In this document: piece after piece, positions 1 through 6,522 of the stretch | How the letters are laid out: each line of letters opens with the position of its first letter | Numbering within the stretch: position 1 is the stretch's first letter | From: CALREJ01 sp035547395 | GTDB lineage: Bacteria; Patescibacteriota; Gracilibacteria; Peribacterales; Peribacteraceae | Length of the DNA: 64,000 bases | Assembly: GCA_035547395.1 (NCBI GenBank) | Contig: DASZVA010000010.1 | Span: forward strand, 1-64,000 | Direction of reading: 5' to 3' | The notes under the pieces: generated by a model | Told to the model about the DNA's origin: nothing | Database searches by the model: none | What the model saw: only the letters and a program-made list of their open reading frames with translations | Translations under genes and position numbers: made by a program

Positions 1-43
1 ACAGTACTGCCCACTCACCTCTGACCTCTGACCTCTCCTCCAA
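1..43 (+). repeat. rplN leader with heptamer repeat
   Basis: This is the untranslated tail in front of rplN. A 7-base unit ACCTCTG is repeated almost three times at 17-37 and ends six bases before the start codon. There is no Shine-Dalgarno. The stretch is rich in C and T and almost free of G, like the leaders of several other genes in the window. The upstream neighbour (expected rpsQ) lies outside the window. Confidence 0.6.
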
Positions 44-412
44 ATGATCCAGCAGCAGACGTACCTCACCGTGGCCGATAACACCGGAGCCAAGCAGGCG
101 ATGTGCATCCGCGTGCTCGGAGGCACCCGCCGCCGCTACGCCCACGTGGGCGACGTGATCGTCGTTTCCATCAAGGAAGCGGCGCCGCGCGGAACGGTGA
201 AGAAGAAGTCGGTCGAGCGCGCTGTCGTCGTGCGTACGCGTGATCTCACGCGCCGCAAGGACGGATCCGGCATCCGCTTTGACGACAATGCCTGCGTCAT
301 CATCCAGAAAGACGGCATGCCGAAGGGCACCCGCGTCTTTGGACCCGTCGCCCGCGAACTGCGCGGCAAGGGCTACCAGAAGATTATCTCCCAAGCCCCC
401 GAAGTGTTATGA
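44..412 (+). CDS. rplN: 50S ribosomal protein L14
   Basis: L14 binds 23S rRNA at the subunit interface and forms an inter-subunit bridge. The 122-residue product has the family length and opens with the typical MIQQQTYLTVADNTGAK segment, with a conserved KKDG-like middle and GPVARELR near the C-terminus. It is the first complete gene of the spc-type ribosomal cluster. Its TGA stop overlaps the rplX start in an ATGA arrangement, which indicates coupled translation. The TGA stop also shows that UGA is not reassigned. Confidence 0.97.
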   Translation: MIQQQTYLTVADNTGAKQAMCIRVLGGTRRRYAHVGDVIVVSIKEAAPRGTVKKKSVERAVVVRTRDLTRRKDGSGIRFDDNACVIIQKDGMPKGTRVFGPVARELRGKGYQKIISQAPEVL

Positions 413-972
413 AGATCCACACCGGTGACATTGTCACAGTCATCGCCGGCAAAGACAAAGGCAAGCAGGGCACCGTCGTGCGCGTGCTGGCCGAAAAGAA
501 CCGCGTCGTGGTCGAGGGCATCAACATGCGCGTGCGCCACATCAAGAAGACGCCGCAACAGGCCGGTCAGCGCATCAGCTACGAGGCCAGCATCCATGCC
601 AGCAATGTCATGATCATTGATCCGAAAACCAAGAAGCCGACGCGTATCGGATACCTGATCGACGAAAAAACCGGAGCCAAGAAGCGCATTGCCAAGGCAT
701 CCGGCGAGGTCATCGTGAAAGCGGTGACGAAGGCGGAGAAGAAGACGGCAAAGAAGGGTTCCAAGGGAACCGACGGCACCAAGGTGACCGAGGCGAAGGC
801 AGAGGAGAAGAAGACGGAGAAAGCCGCCAAGCCCGCCGATAGCGCAGCGCCCAAGAAACAGCCGTTCTGGAAGCGCAAGGAAGAAGGCGGCAAAGACGAC
901 AAGGGTGCCGGTGGTCCCGGCGAAGGAGGCGGTACGTCCTTTACTACAGCACATCGTTCCCAAGGTGGATAA
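409..972 (+). CDS. rplX: 50S ribosomal protein L24 with long C-terminal tail
   Basis: L24 is an early 23S rRNA-binding assembly protein. A KOW motif lies near residues 5-30 (GDIVTVIAGKDKGKQGTVV), followed by the usual VEGINMRVRHIKKT stretch. Typical bacterial L24 is about 100-110 residues. This one has 187, with roughly 75 extra residues of low-complexity Lys/Glu/Ala and then Gly-rich sequence. The start overlaps the rplN stop. The tail is probably disordered and its role is unknown; a truncated or fused extra domain is not recognisable. Confidence 0.95.
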   Translation: MKIHTGDIVTVIAGKDKGKQGTVVRVLAEKNRVVVEGINMRVRHIKKTPQQAGQRISYEASIHASNVMIIDPKTKKPTRIGYLIDEKTGAKKRIAKASGEVIVKAVTKAEKKTAKKGSKGTDGTKVTEAKAEEKKTEKAAKPADSAAPKKQPFWKRKEEGGKDDKGAGGPGEGGGTSFTTAHRSQGG

Positions 973-974
973 TC

Positions 975-1544
975 ATGGCTTACGCAACTCTCCATGACCG
1001 GCTCCGCGGCGACATCGCCAATCAGCTCAAGCAGGAGTTGAAGATCGAAAACGTCCACGCGCTCCCCAAGATCACGAAGGTGGTCGTGAACGTCGGCATC
1101 AACCGTTCCAAGATGGAAGGCAAAGAGATGCAGGAGTTCATCAGCGACGCTCTCATGAAGATCACGGGACAGAAGCCCGTCTTCCGGGAGTCGCGCATGG
1201 CCATCTCCAACTTCAAGATCCGCAAAGGATTGGTTGTCGGCGCCATGGTGACGCTCAGAGGCCGCAAGATGGAGGAATTCCTCGACAGACTGGTGAGCTA
1301 CGTCCTCCCGCGCATCCGCGACTTCCGCGGTCTGCCCGCCAAGCTCGACGGTCACGGCAACTATGCAATCGGTCTGCGCGATCACACGGTTTTCCCGGAA
1401 ATCCCCGCAGCCGACATCCAAAAGACCTTCGGCCTGCAGATCCAGATCACGACAACCGCCAAAAACGATGACGAGGCGAAGCTGCTTCTGAAGAAGATCG
1501 GCATGCCGTTCCGTCCCGAAAGACAATCTGCACAATCTGTCTGA
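975..1544 (+). CDS. rplE: 50S ribosomal protein L5
   Basis: L5 holds 5S rRNA in the central protuberance and contacts P-site tRNA. The 189-residue product carries the family pattern: the NQLKQELKIENVHALPKI-type N-terminus, KVVVNVGI, the FKIRKG segment and a C-terminal GLQIQITTTAKND. It starts two bases after the rplX stop and precedes rpsN as in the canonical spc order. Nothing is missing or disrupted. Confidence 0.97.
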   Translation: MAYATLHDRLRGDIANQLKQELKIENVHALPKITKVVVNVGINRSKMEGKEMQEFISDALMKITGQKPVFRESRMAISNFKIRKGLVVGAMVTLRGRKMEEFLDRLVSYVLPRIRDFRGLPAKLDGHGNYAIGLRDHTVFPEIPAADIQKTFGLQIQITTTAKNDDEAKLLLKKIGMPFRPERQSAQSV

Positions 1545-1591
1545 TCCGACCTTGATTTCTTCCCTTTCCTTCTAGAGAATCCCCCCTACCC

Positions 1592-1816
1592 ATGGCCCGA
1601 ACGTCCATTGTCCACCGGCAGCAGAAGATGCTCTCTGAGTATCTGAAGGCGAAACAGGAAGGGAAAAAGACCAAGTTCCCGACCCGCGTCTATAACCGCT
1701 GCAAGCTGTGCGGACGCCGCCACGGCTATATCCGATTCTTCGGAGTCTGCCGCATCTGCTTCCGCGAACTCGCCTCTAACGGCGAAATTCCGGGCATCAC
1801 CAAGTCCTCCTGGTAA
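1592..1816 (+). CDS. rpsN: 30S ribosomal protein S14, zinc-binding type
   Basis: S14 sits in the head of the small subunit. The 74-residue protein is the C+ (zinc) form: Cys37, Cys40, Cys53 and Cys56 form two CxxC pairs in RCKLCGRRHGYIRFFGVCRICF. It ends with the standard IPGITKSSW. It is about 13 residues longer at the N-terminus than the usual 61-residue type Z protein. No Shine-Dalgarno is seen before the ATG, which follows a C/T-rich leader. Confidence 0.95.
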   Translation: MARTSIVHRQQKMLSEYLKAKQEGKKTKFPTRVYNRCKLCGRRHGYIRFFGVCRICFRELASNGEIPGITKSSW

Positions 1817-1822
1817 TCCATC

Positions 1823-2209
1823 ATGACCTACGTCAACGACCCCATCGGCGATCTGCTCACCCGCATGCGCAATGCGCAGGCTGCGCGCAGAAAGCGCACG
1901 ACTGCTCCGCATTCGCGGCTCAAGCAGGAGCTCTGCGAGCTTCTCAAGCGCGAGGGCTGGCTGCAGGAGGTGAACGTGATCGGTGAATCGCCCAAGCAGC
2001 AGCTCGAAGTGGTGTTCGTTCCGGGGAAGACGCTGATGCTCGAGCGTGTGAGCAAGCCCGGCCGCCGCATTTACGGCAAGGCTGCATCCCTCAAGCCGAT
2101 TCTCCGCGGATACGGCATTGCCGTCCTCACCACCAGCGAAGGACTTCTGACAGATATCGAAGCGCGCAAGCGCAAGATCGGCGGCGAAATTCTCTGTACC
2201 ATTGCTTAA
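1823..2209 (+). CDS. rpsH: 30S ribosomal protein S8
   Basis: S8 binds the central domain of 16S rRNA and, in many bacteria, represses the spc operon by binding its mRNA. The 128-residue product has the hallmark start NDPIGDLLTRMRNA and the C-terminal STSEGLLT-like TTSEGLLTDIEARKRKIGGE region. The gene lies six bases after rpsN and two bases before rplF. I did not find an obvious S8 operator copy in the leader sequences here. Confidence 0.96.
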   Translation: MTYVNDPIGDLLTRMRNAQAARRKRTTAPHSRLKQELCELLKREGWLQEVNVIGESPKQQLEVVFVPGKTLMLERVSKPGRRIYGKAASLKPILRGYGIAVLTTSEGLLTDIEARKRKIGGEILCTIA

Positions 2210-2211
2210 TC

Positions 2212-2763
2212 ATGTCTCGTATCGGTAACAAATTAGTGGCTATCCCGTCAGGCGTCACCGTCGAGGTGAAATCCGGCACGGTTCATGTCAGCGGCCCCAA
2301 GGGCGAGCTGAAATATGAACTTCTGCCCGAAGTCACCGTCACGGTCGACGGCAGCGAGGCGAAGGTCGCCCGCAAGAACGACGGCAAGGATGCCAGAGCC
2401 CGCCATGGTCTGACCCGTGCGATCGTCGCCAACATGGTCAAGGGCGTGAGCGACGGATACGAGAAGCAGCTCGAGATCATCGGCGTCGGTTACAAGGCTG
2501 CACTCAAGGGCAAGGTCCTCGTGCTCAACCTCGGCCACAGCCACCCGATTGACTTCAAGATTCCCGAGAAGATCGAAATCGCCCAGGACGAAAAGAACAA
2601 GAACATCCTGCGCGTCCGCGGCGCCGACAAGCAGCTGGTTGGACAGGTTGCCGCGCAGATCCGCGAACTCCGCCCGCCGGAGCCGTACAAAGGCAAGGGC
2701 ATCCGCTACAGCGACGAATACGTCCGCCGCAAGGTCGGTAAAGCCGCAGCCAAATCCGCATAA
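2212..2763 (+). CDS. rplF: 50S ribosomal protein L6
   Basis: L6 lies near the sarcin-ricin loop and helps bind elongation factors. The 183-residue protein has the two tandem L6 folds: MSRIGNKLVAIPSGVTVEV at the start and the EIIGVGYKAALKGKVLVLNLGHSHP segment in the middle. It ends with the diagnostic RPPEPYKGKGIRY motif. It starts two bases after rpsH. A heptamer-array leader for rplR follows its stop codon. Confidence 0.97.
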   Translation: MSRIGNKLVAIPSGVTVEVKSGTVHVSGPKGELKYELLPEVTVTVDGSEAKVARKNDGKDARARHGLTRAIVANMVKGVSDGYEKQLEIIGVGYKAALKGKVLVLNLGHSHPIDFKIPEKIEIAQDEKNKNILRVRGADKQLVGQVAAQIRELRPPEPYKGKGIRYSDEYVRRKVGKAAAKSA

Positions 2764-2765
2764 TG

Positions 2766-2868
2766 AGTTTGTAGTTTATAGTTTTTAGTACAGGATATGC
2801 CCCCACTTTCCATCAACTGACAACTATCAACCGACATAGCTCTCACTCCCACGACTCATCATTCTCCA
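2766..2868 (+). repeat. paired heptamer arrays in the rplR leader
   Basis: Between rplF and rplR there are 7-base units of the form AGTTNNT at 2766-2786, with a fourth divergent unit to 2793. Further on, CAACNNN units occur at 2814-2834, so the second set is complementary in sense to the first (AGTT versus AACT). The last 34 bases before the ATG contain no Shine-Dalgarno and only two G residues. The arms can pair into a hairpin that would leave the start region single-stranded. Function is inferred only. Confidence 0.6.
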
Positions 2869-3213
2869 ATGACCTCCTCCAAGCTCCAGAACAGGCAAAG
2901 CCGCAAGCGCCGCATCCGTGCCAAGGTCCGCGGCACGTCCGAGCGCCCGCGTCTCTCCGTCTACCGCTCGCTCCACGCGATCACCGCGCAGGTAATCGAC
3001 GATGCCGCCGGCAAGACGCTTGCTGCCGCATCGACCAAAGAAGCGAAGGCAAAGATGAATCTCGAAGGCGCGAAGAAAGTCGGCGAACTGATCGCGAAGA
3101 AAGCCAAAGACGCCGGTATTAAAGCAGTCGTCTTCGACCGCAACGCCTACAAATACCACGGTCGCATCAAGGCTCTTGCCGACGGTGCACGTGAAGGTGG
3201 CTTGAAATTTTAA
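2869..3213 (+). CDS. rplR: 50S ribosomal protein L18
   Basis: L18 binds 5S rRNA together with L5 and L25. The 114-residue product shows the family pattern RRIRAKVRGTSERPRLSVYRS, then AQVIDD, and ends in the signature FDRNAYKYHGRIKALADGAREGGLKF. Length and motifs are normal. Its start is preceded by a C/T/A-rich leader that carries heptamer repeats instead of a ribosome-binding site. Confidence 0.97.
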   Translation: MTSSKLQNRQSRKRRIRAKVRGTSERPRLSVYRSLHAITAQVIDDAAGKTLAAASTKEAKAKMNLEGAKKVGELIAKKAKDAGIKAVVFDRNAYKYHGRIKALADGAREGGLKF

Positions 3214-3218
3214 TTCAT

Positions 3219-3258
3219 GCGGCCAGGAATGGCCGCGCTACTCACTACAGACTAATCC
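3219..3258 (+). repeat. GCGGCCA hairpin plus heptamer leader of rpsE
   Basis: A 7-bp inverted repeat GCGGCCA/TGGCCGC with a 4-base loop occupies 3219-3236. It is followed at 3238-3258 by three 7-base units beginning CTA that end exactly at the rpsE start codon. A near-identical hairpin sits before adk at 12490-12507. The poly-T run expected of a terminator is absent. Confidence 0.6.
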
Positions 3259-3900
3259 ATGGCTAAGACCACCAATCAAGACAGGCAGCGCAAGCGCGAC
3301 CGCGGTGAGCGGGCTCCCTCCGAATTTACGGAGACGACCCTCTCGGTGGATCGTGTCACGCGCGTCGTGAAAGGAGGTCGCCGCATGCGTTTCCGTGCGG
3401 TGGTCGTGGTGGGAAACCGCAAGGGCAAGGTCGGTCTTGGCACCGGCAAGGCGAACGAAGTGCAGATCGCGGTGAACAAGGCCATCAAGGACGCGAAGCG
3501 CAATATGGTCCGCGTCCCGCTTACCAAGGGGACGATTCCGCATGATGTCGATGTGAAGTTCAAGGCAGCCCGTCTGCGTCTGATGCCCGCTTCTGAAGGT
3601 ACGGGCGTGATCGCCGGAGGAGCGCTCCGCGTGATTTTCGATCATGCCGGCATCCGCAACGTGCTCGCCAAGAGATTCGGCACAGGCAACACACTCGTGA
3701 ATGCACAGGCGACCTTCAAGGCTCTCCAGCGCCTGAAGCCCGCGCGCGTTTCAGATACGGAAGCTGCGACGACCGATGCCAACGGCGAGGAAATCGAGAA
3801 ACAGGACAAATCCGTTCCGCAGGTGAAGCAGGTCAGCCGCGATCAGGTGGTCGAGGGCAACCTTGTCGAGAAGCCGAAGAAAGAGAAGAAAACTGAATAA
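3259..3900 (+). CDS. rpsE: 30S ribosomal protein S5
   Basis: S5 acts in decoding fidelity and mRNA unwinding. The N-terminal double-stranded-RNA-binding-like part has VTRVVKGGRRMRFRAVVVVGN. The C-terminal part has GTGVIAGGALRVIFDHAGIRNVLAKRFGTGN. Beyond about residue 165 the 213-residue protein has a charged Lys/Glu-rich extension not needed for the fold. The gene that normally follows in many phyla, rpmD (L30), is missing, and a 6.7-kb non-ribosomal segment follows instead. Confidence 0.97.
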   Translation: MAKTTNQDRQRKRDRGERAPSEFTETTLSVDRVTRVVKGGRRMRFRAVVVVGNRKGKVGLGTGKANEVQIAVNKAIKDAKRNMVRVPLTKGTIPHDVDVKFKAARLRLMPASEGTGVIAGGALRVIFDHAGIRNVLAKRFGTGNTLVNAQATFKALQRLKPARVSDTEAATTDANGEEIEKQDKSVPQVKQVSRDQVVEGNLVEKPKKEKKTE

Positions 3901-3902
3901 GA

Positions 3903-4145
3903 ATGGCAAAGCGGCGCCTTGAAGAAGGGCAAGAGGTGTATCCCCAGACATCGATTTGCTGGCGTTTCGTGAAAGAAGAATTGAGAAAACAGGATGATCC
4001 GCCATCCGGCATTGAGTGTGGACACGATGATCCAGAACGGATTAAATTTTTCGTTCGCGGCAGAATTATCAGATGCGTCTGCGATGCACGCGAGTTTATG
4101 TTGGATATTCCAACGGGATTTTTTCGCGCAAAGGAGAAGCAGTAA
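3903..4145 (+). CDS. hypothetical 80-residue protein
   Basis: I do not recognise this protein. It is 80 residues, mixed in charge, with three Cys (at about residues 19, 39 and 58) and no signal or membrane segment. The start is two bases after the rpsE stop, so it could be translated by coupling to the ribosomal operon. Base composition drops to AT-richer than the ribosomal genes from here to about 4.7 kb, which suggests later acquisition. It could be a small metal- or nucleic-acid-binding protein, but nothing proves that. Confidence 0.55.
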   Translation: MAKRRLEEGQEVYPQTSICWRFVKEELRKQDDPPSGIECGHDDPERIKFFVRGRIIRCVCDAREFMLDIPTGFFRAKEKQ

Positions 4146-4211
4146 TGCAGAGAAGGAGACGATCGTTCACACAATCAATGGGTGAATTTTTTATTGTGCT
4201 AACTTTTTCGT

Positions 4212-4565
4212 ATGCGCGAATTCTTCGTCTATATCCTTCGTTGCAGTGATGGTAGCTACTACATCGGCGTCACCAATAATTATGAGAAGAGAATTGCTGA
4301 GCACAAAGAAGGGTTTGATCCTCTCTGTTACACCTATAAAAGAAGACCGCTTGAATTAATCCATCTCGAAATCTTCTCAAGTATTCTGGATGCAATTCAC
4401 CGTGAGAAACAATTGAAGAGGTGGAGTCGCAAAAAGAAAGGAGCATTGATTATGGAACATGCGGAACAATTGATGTTTTTTGCAAAAAGGAAAAGAGTCC
4501 AAGAGCGATTCACCATACGTCATGGTGAGGTGTCCGGCAATACGGAACCGGACCTCGAACCATAA
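4212..4565 (+). CDS. GIY-YIG nuclease family protein
   Basis: This is a single-domain GIY-YIG endonuclease of 117 residues. The diagnostic motifs are FVYILRCSDGSYYIGVT (the Y-I-L and Y-I-G pair) at residues 5-21 and a conserved Arg plus Glu in YEKRIAEH. A second helix RREKQLKRWSR-like segment (HREKQLKRWSRKKK) lies near residues 73-86. Stand-alone members are commonly misnamed UvrC and are often multicopy. The 3' end of the gene lies inside the cloverleaf inverted-repeat element at 4517-4636, so the last residues are encoded by the repeat arm. Composition is AT-rich compared with its neighbours. The substrate is unknown; an association with the repeat is inferred. Confidence 0.9.
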   Translation: MREFFVYILRCSDGSYYIGVTNNYEKRIAEHKEGFDPLCYTYKRRPLELIHLEIFSSILDAIHREKQLKRWSRKKKGALIMEHAEQLMFFAKRKRVQERFTIRHGEVSGNTEPDLEP

Positions 4566-4636
4566 GTCAAAGCCGGGAGTGTTACGCATGGTTCGAGGCT
4601 CTCCCGCATATGCGGGATCGCACCTCACCATGACGT
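4517..4636. repeat. 120-bp cloverleaf inverted-repeat element
   Basis: A perfect 16-bp inverted repeat forms the outer arms (4517-4532 with 4621-4636, beginning ACGTCATGGTGAGGTG). Three hairpins lie between them: a 5-bp stem TCCGG/CCGGA (4533-4537 with 4548-4552), an 11-bp perfect stem CCTCGAACCAT/ATGGTTCGAGG (4553-4563 with 4588-4598), and a 14-bp perfect palindrome CCCGCATATGCGGG (4603-4616). The arms abut with almost no spare bases, giving a compact four-way junction. It overlaps the end of the GIY-YIG gene. It resembles REP-like mobile palindromic units, but the family is not known to me. Confidence 0.75.
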
Positions 4637-4724
4637 CTTTGATTTCTGGGAATCAGGTGACATCTTTTTACAAACATCCTCAAATAGTGGCGATAGAGCA
4701 TGTTGATCGGTATAGTTTCCTATT

Positions 4725-5243
4725 ATGAAGACCGCTCTCGTGATCATTGCCCCCACGCAATACCAGGACATCGAGCTCGACGGCACGCGCAAGGCGCTGC
4801 TCGAAATGGGATTCACGGTTGTGATCGGGTCCACCGAGATCGGCGTCTGCGCCGGCAAGTACGGCGGCAGCGAACAGGCGCAGGTGGCGTTGAAGGACGT
4901 GGACGTGAGTGACTACGATCGCATCGCGTTCATCGGCGGTCCGGGTGCGGAAGCGTTGCGCGACGACGTGTATGCAATGGCGGTCGCGAAAGCCGCAGCC
5001 GATGCACACATGCCGCTCGGCGCGATCTGCATTGCCCCCACTATCCTGGCTGCAGCGGGAGTCCTCGATGGTAAACGTGCGACGTGCTTCATGGGTGACG
5101 ACGGTCTTGAAGCGGAATTTTTGGAGGACCACGGCGCGACATTCGTGCACGAAGACGTCGTGATCGACGATCATATTGTGACTGCGAACGGTCCCGAGGC
5201 TGCCGAGGAGTTCGGCAAAGTCTTCGGGGGAATGGCGAGTTAA
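4725..5243 (+). CDS. DJ-1/PfpI family protein
   Basis: This is a cytosolic protein of the class I glutamine-amidotransferase-like fold (DJ-1/PfpI/ThiJ group). It has 172 residues with the nucleophile-elbow Cys102 in GAICIAPTILAAAGVL. Glu17 lies near the position that usually polarises that Cys. GGPGAEALRDD and a C-terminal VTANGPEAAEEFG match the family (TSRGP-like segment). Members act as glyoxalase/deglycase, protease-like or stress proteins, and I cannot tell which. It lies alone on the plus strand between the repeat element and a convergent surface-protein gene. Confidence 0.88.
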   Translation: MKTALVIIAPTQYQDIELDGTRKALLEMGFTVVIGSTEIGVCAGKYGGSEQAQVALKDVDVSDYDRIAFIGGPGAEALRDDVYAMAVAKAAADAHMPLGAICIAPTILAAAGVLDGKRATCFMGDDGLEAEFLEDHGATFVHEDVVIDDHIVTANGPEAAEEFGKVFGGMAS

Positions 5244-5244
5244 T

Positions 5245-6354
5245 TTACTGCAAGACGTTGCCCGGCAGCAGGATGCCGCCGAATTCCTGTACCCAAATTC
5301 CCGCATCGATGCCGACACCGATGTCGGCGTATTCGCTGTTTAAGATCGCGGCGCGGTGCGAGGGCGAATTCATCCAGTCGGTCATCACTTCCTGCGGCGT
5401 CTTTTGTCCGCGTCCGAGATTTTCGCCGAGCGCGAATCCCTTCATGCAATTACAGTCCTGCGAATAACCCGTGCTGTAGTAACCGGTCGCGCCGATGCGG
5501 TCTTTCAACGTCTGGCCGTCCGGCGCGACGTGGCCGAAGAATCCTTCCGTCGCCATGCGGTCGGCGTACCCCTGAGCGGCCTGCTCCAGCTGATTGTTGT
5601 AGCGCAGCGGTTTCAGTCCGTGCTGCAGGCGGATGACGTTGACCATCTGCACGATCACCGTGCGCAGCTGCGGCAGCGATTGCGGAGTGACAGGCGCGGG
5701 TTCCGATGACGCCGATGAAGACGATGATGCATTCGGCACAAAGACGACGTTGGTCTTGCGCGTCGAGATGACATTGTAGAGCGTCAGGTTCTGCTGCGCC
5801 TGCTGCTCGGCAATCTGCTGCTCGAGATAATCGGACGGCTGATTCGTCAGATGGATGAAGAGCTGGATGGCATTCGATGCGTCGTCGTTCGTCACCAGCC
5901 ATTCGGGGTGCAGCAGCAGGGGATTGTCGTCATTCGGGAAGAGGTGATACTTCCACGCGAGCCCCGCGTACTGCGTGTACCATGCGTTGCCGGACACATC
6001 CTGATAGTGCTGTTCGTAACCCGTCGGGATGCCGAAGGTAAGCGCCAGCATCTTCAAAAACTCCGCGCGGTTCACGGGATTCAGAGGATACAAATCGTGT
6101 GATGCGGGATCGGGCGTTACGATGCCGAACTTCGCCGCGGCCAGCATGTACGGCTCGTACCACTCTCCGTGCCGGATGTCCGGATACTGTCCTGTGTTCT
6201 TGATGACCGCGACGTTCGGGTTTCTGGCAAGCAGCATCGCCGTCGCCAGCTCCGCGCGGGTGGCATAGATCGATTGCATGCCGCCGGCAGGCTCCACCGT
6301 CGTGGGCAGCAGGCGGAACGAGATCAGGATCGTGGCTAACAGATGCGTAAACAT
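5245..6354 (-). CDS. SLH- and CAP-domain surface protein
   Basis: This is an exported 369-residue protein. A hydrophobic N-terminus (residues 1-25) serves as signal peptide. Two S-layer-homology-like repeats follow at about 28-165 (PVNRAEFLKMLALTFGI and a YQDVSGNAWYTQYAG block). After a Ser/Pro linker, a CAP/SCP domain covers about 230-360, with GFFGHVAPDGQTLKDR, ALGENLGRG and MNSPSHRAAILN. CAP proteins of this type are extracellular and of unclear activity; the SLH part should anchor it to the cell wall polymer. It shares the HVAPDGQTL motif with the CAP protein at 9462-10181. A good promoter lies just upstream at 6375-6403, divergent from the large SLH protein. Confidence 0.88.
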   Translation of the reverse strand: MFTHLLATILISFRLLPTTVEPAGGMQSIYATRAELATAMLLARNPNVAVIKNTGQYPDIRHGEWYEPYMLAAAKFGIVTPDPASHDLYPLNPVNRAEFLKMLALTFGIPTGYEQHYQDVSGNAWYTQYAGLAWKYHLFPNDDNPLLLHPEWLVTNDDASNAIQLFIHLTNQPSDYLEQQIAEQQAQQNLTLYNVISTRKTNVVFVPNASSSSSASSEPAPVTPQSLPQLRTVIVQMVNVIRLQHGLKPLRYNNQLEQAAQGYADRMATEGFFGHVAPDGQTLKDRIGATGYYSTGYSQDCNCMKGFALGENLGRGQKTPQEVMTDWMNSPSHRAAILNSEYADIGVGIDAGIWVQEFGGILLPGNVLQ

Positions 6355-6374
6355 AGAGTTTGTGTCTTCTTAAT

Positions 6375-6403
6375 ATTATATCAAAAATTGTTTAAAATGG
6401 CAA
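6375..6403 (-). promoter_or_regulatory. sigma70-type promoter of the SLH-CAP gene
   Basis: Read on the minus strand there is a -35 TTGCCA (6403-6398), a 17-base spacer and a perfect -10 TATAAT (6380-6375). Transcription would start near 6368, about 14 bases before the start codon at 6354, giving a very short leader. Confidence 0.55.
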
Positions 6404-6522
6404 TTCTCGATGGTTTGGCATATTCTTTGCCGAATTGCCGCTTTGTCATGCCGGCACGTTCGGGCTTCAGATGCAACCCTCTTTGCTTAGAACATGAAAA
6501 TCATCATGGCATAGTTTCGCCG

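Noticed and set aside
6343..6522. 60-residue N-terminal extension of the large SLH protein
   Set aside because: It would overlap the divergent gene and hide a clear signal peptide that starts at 6523.
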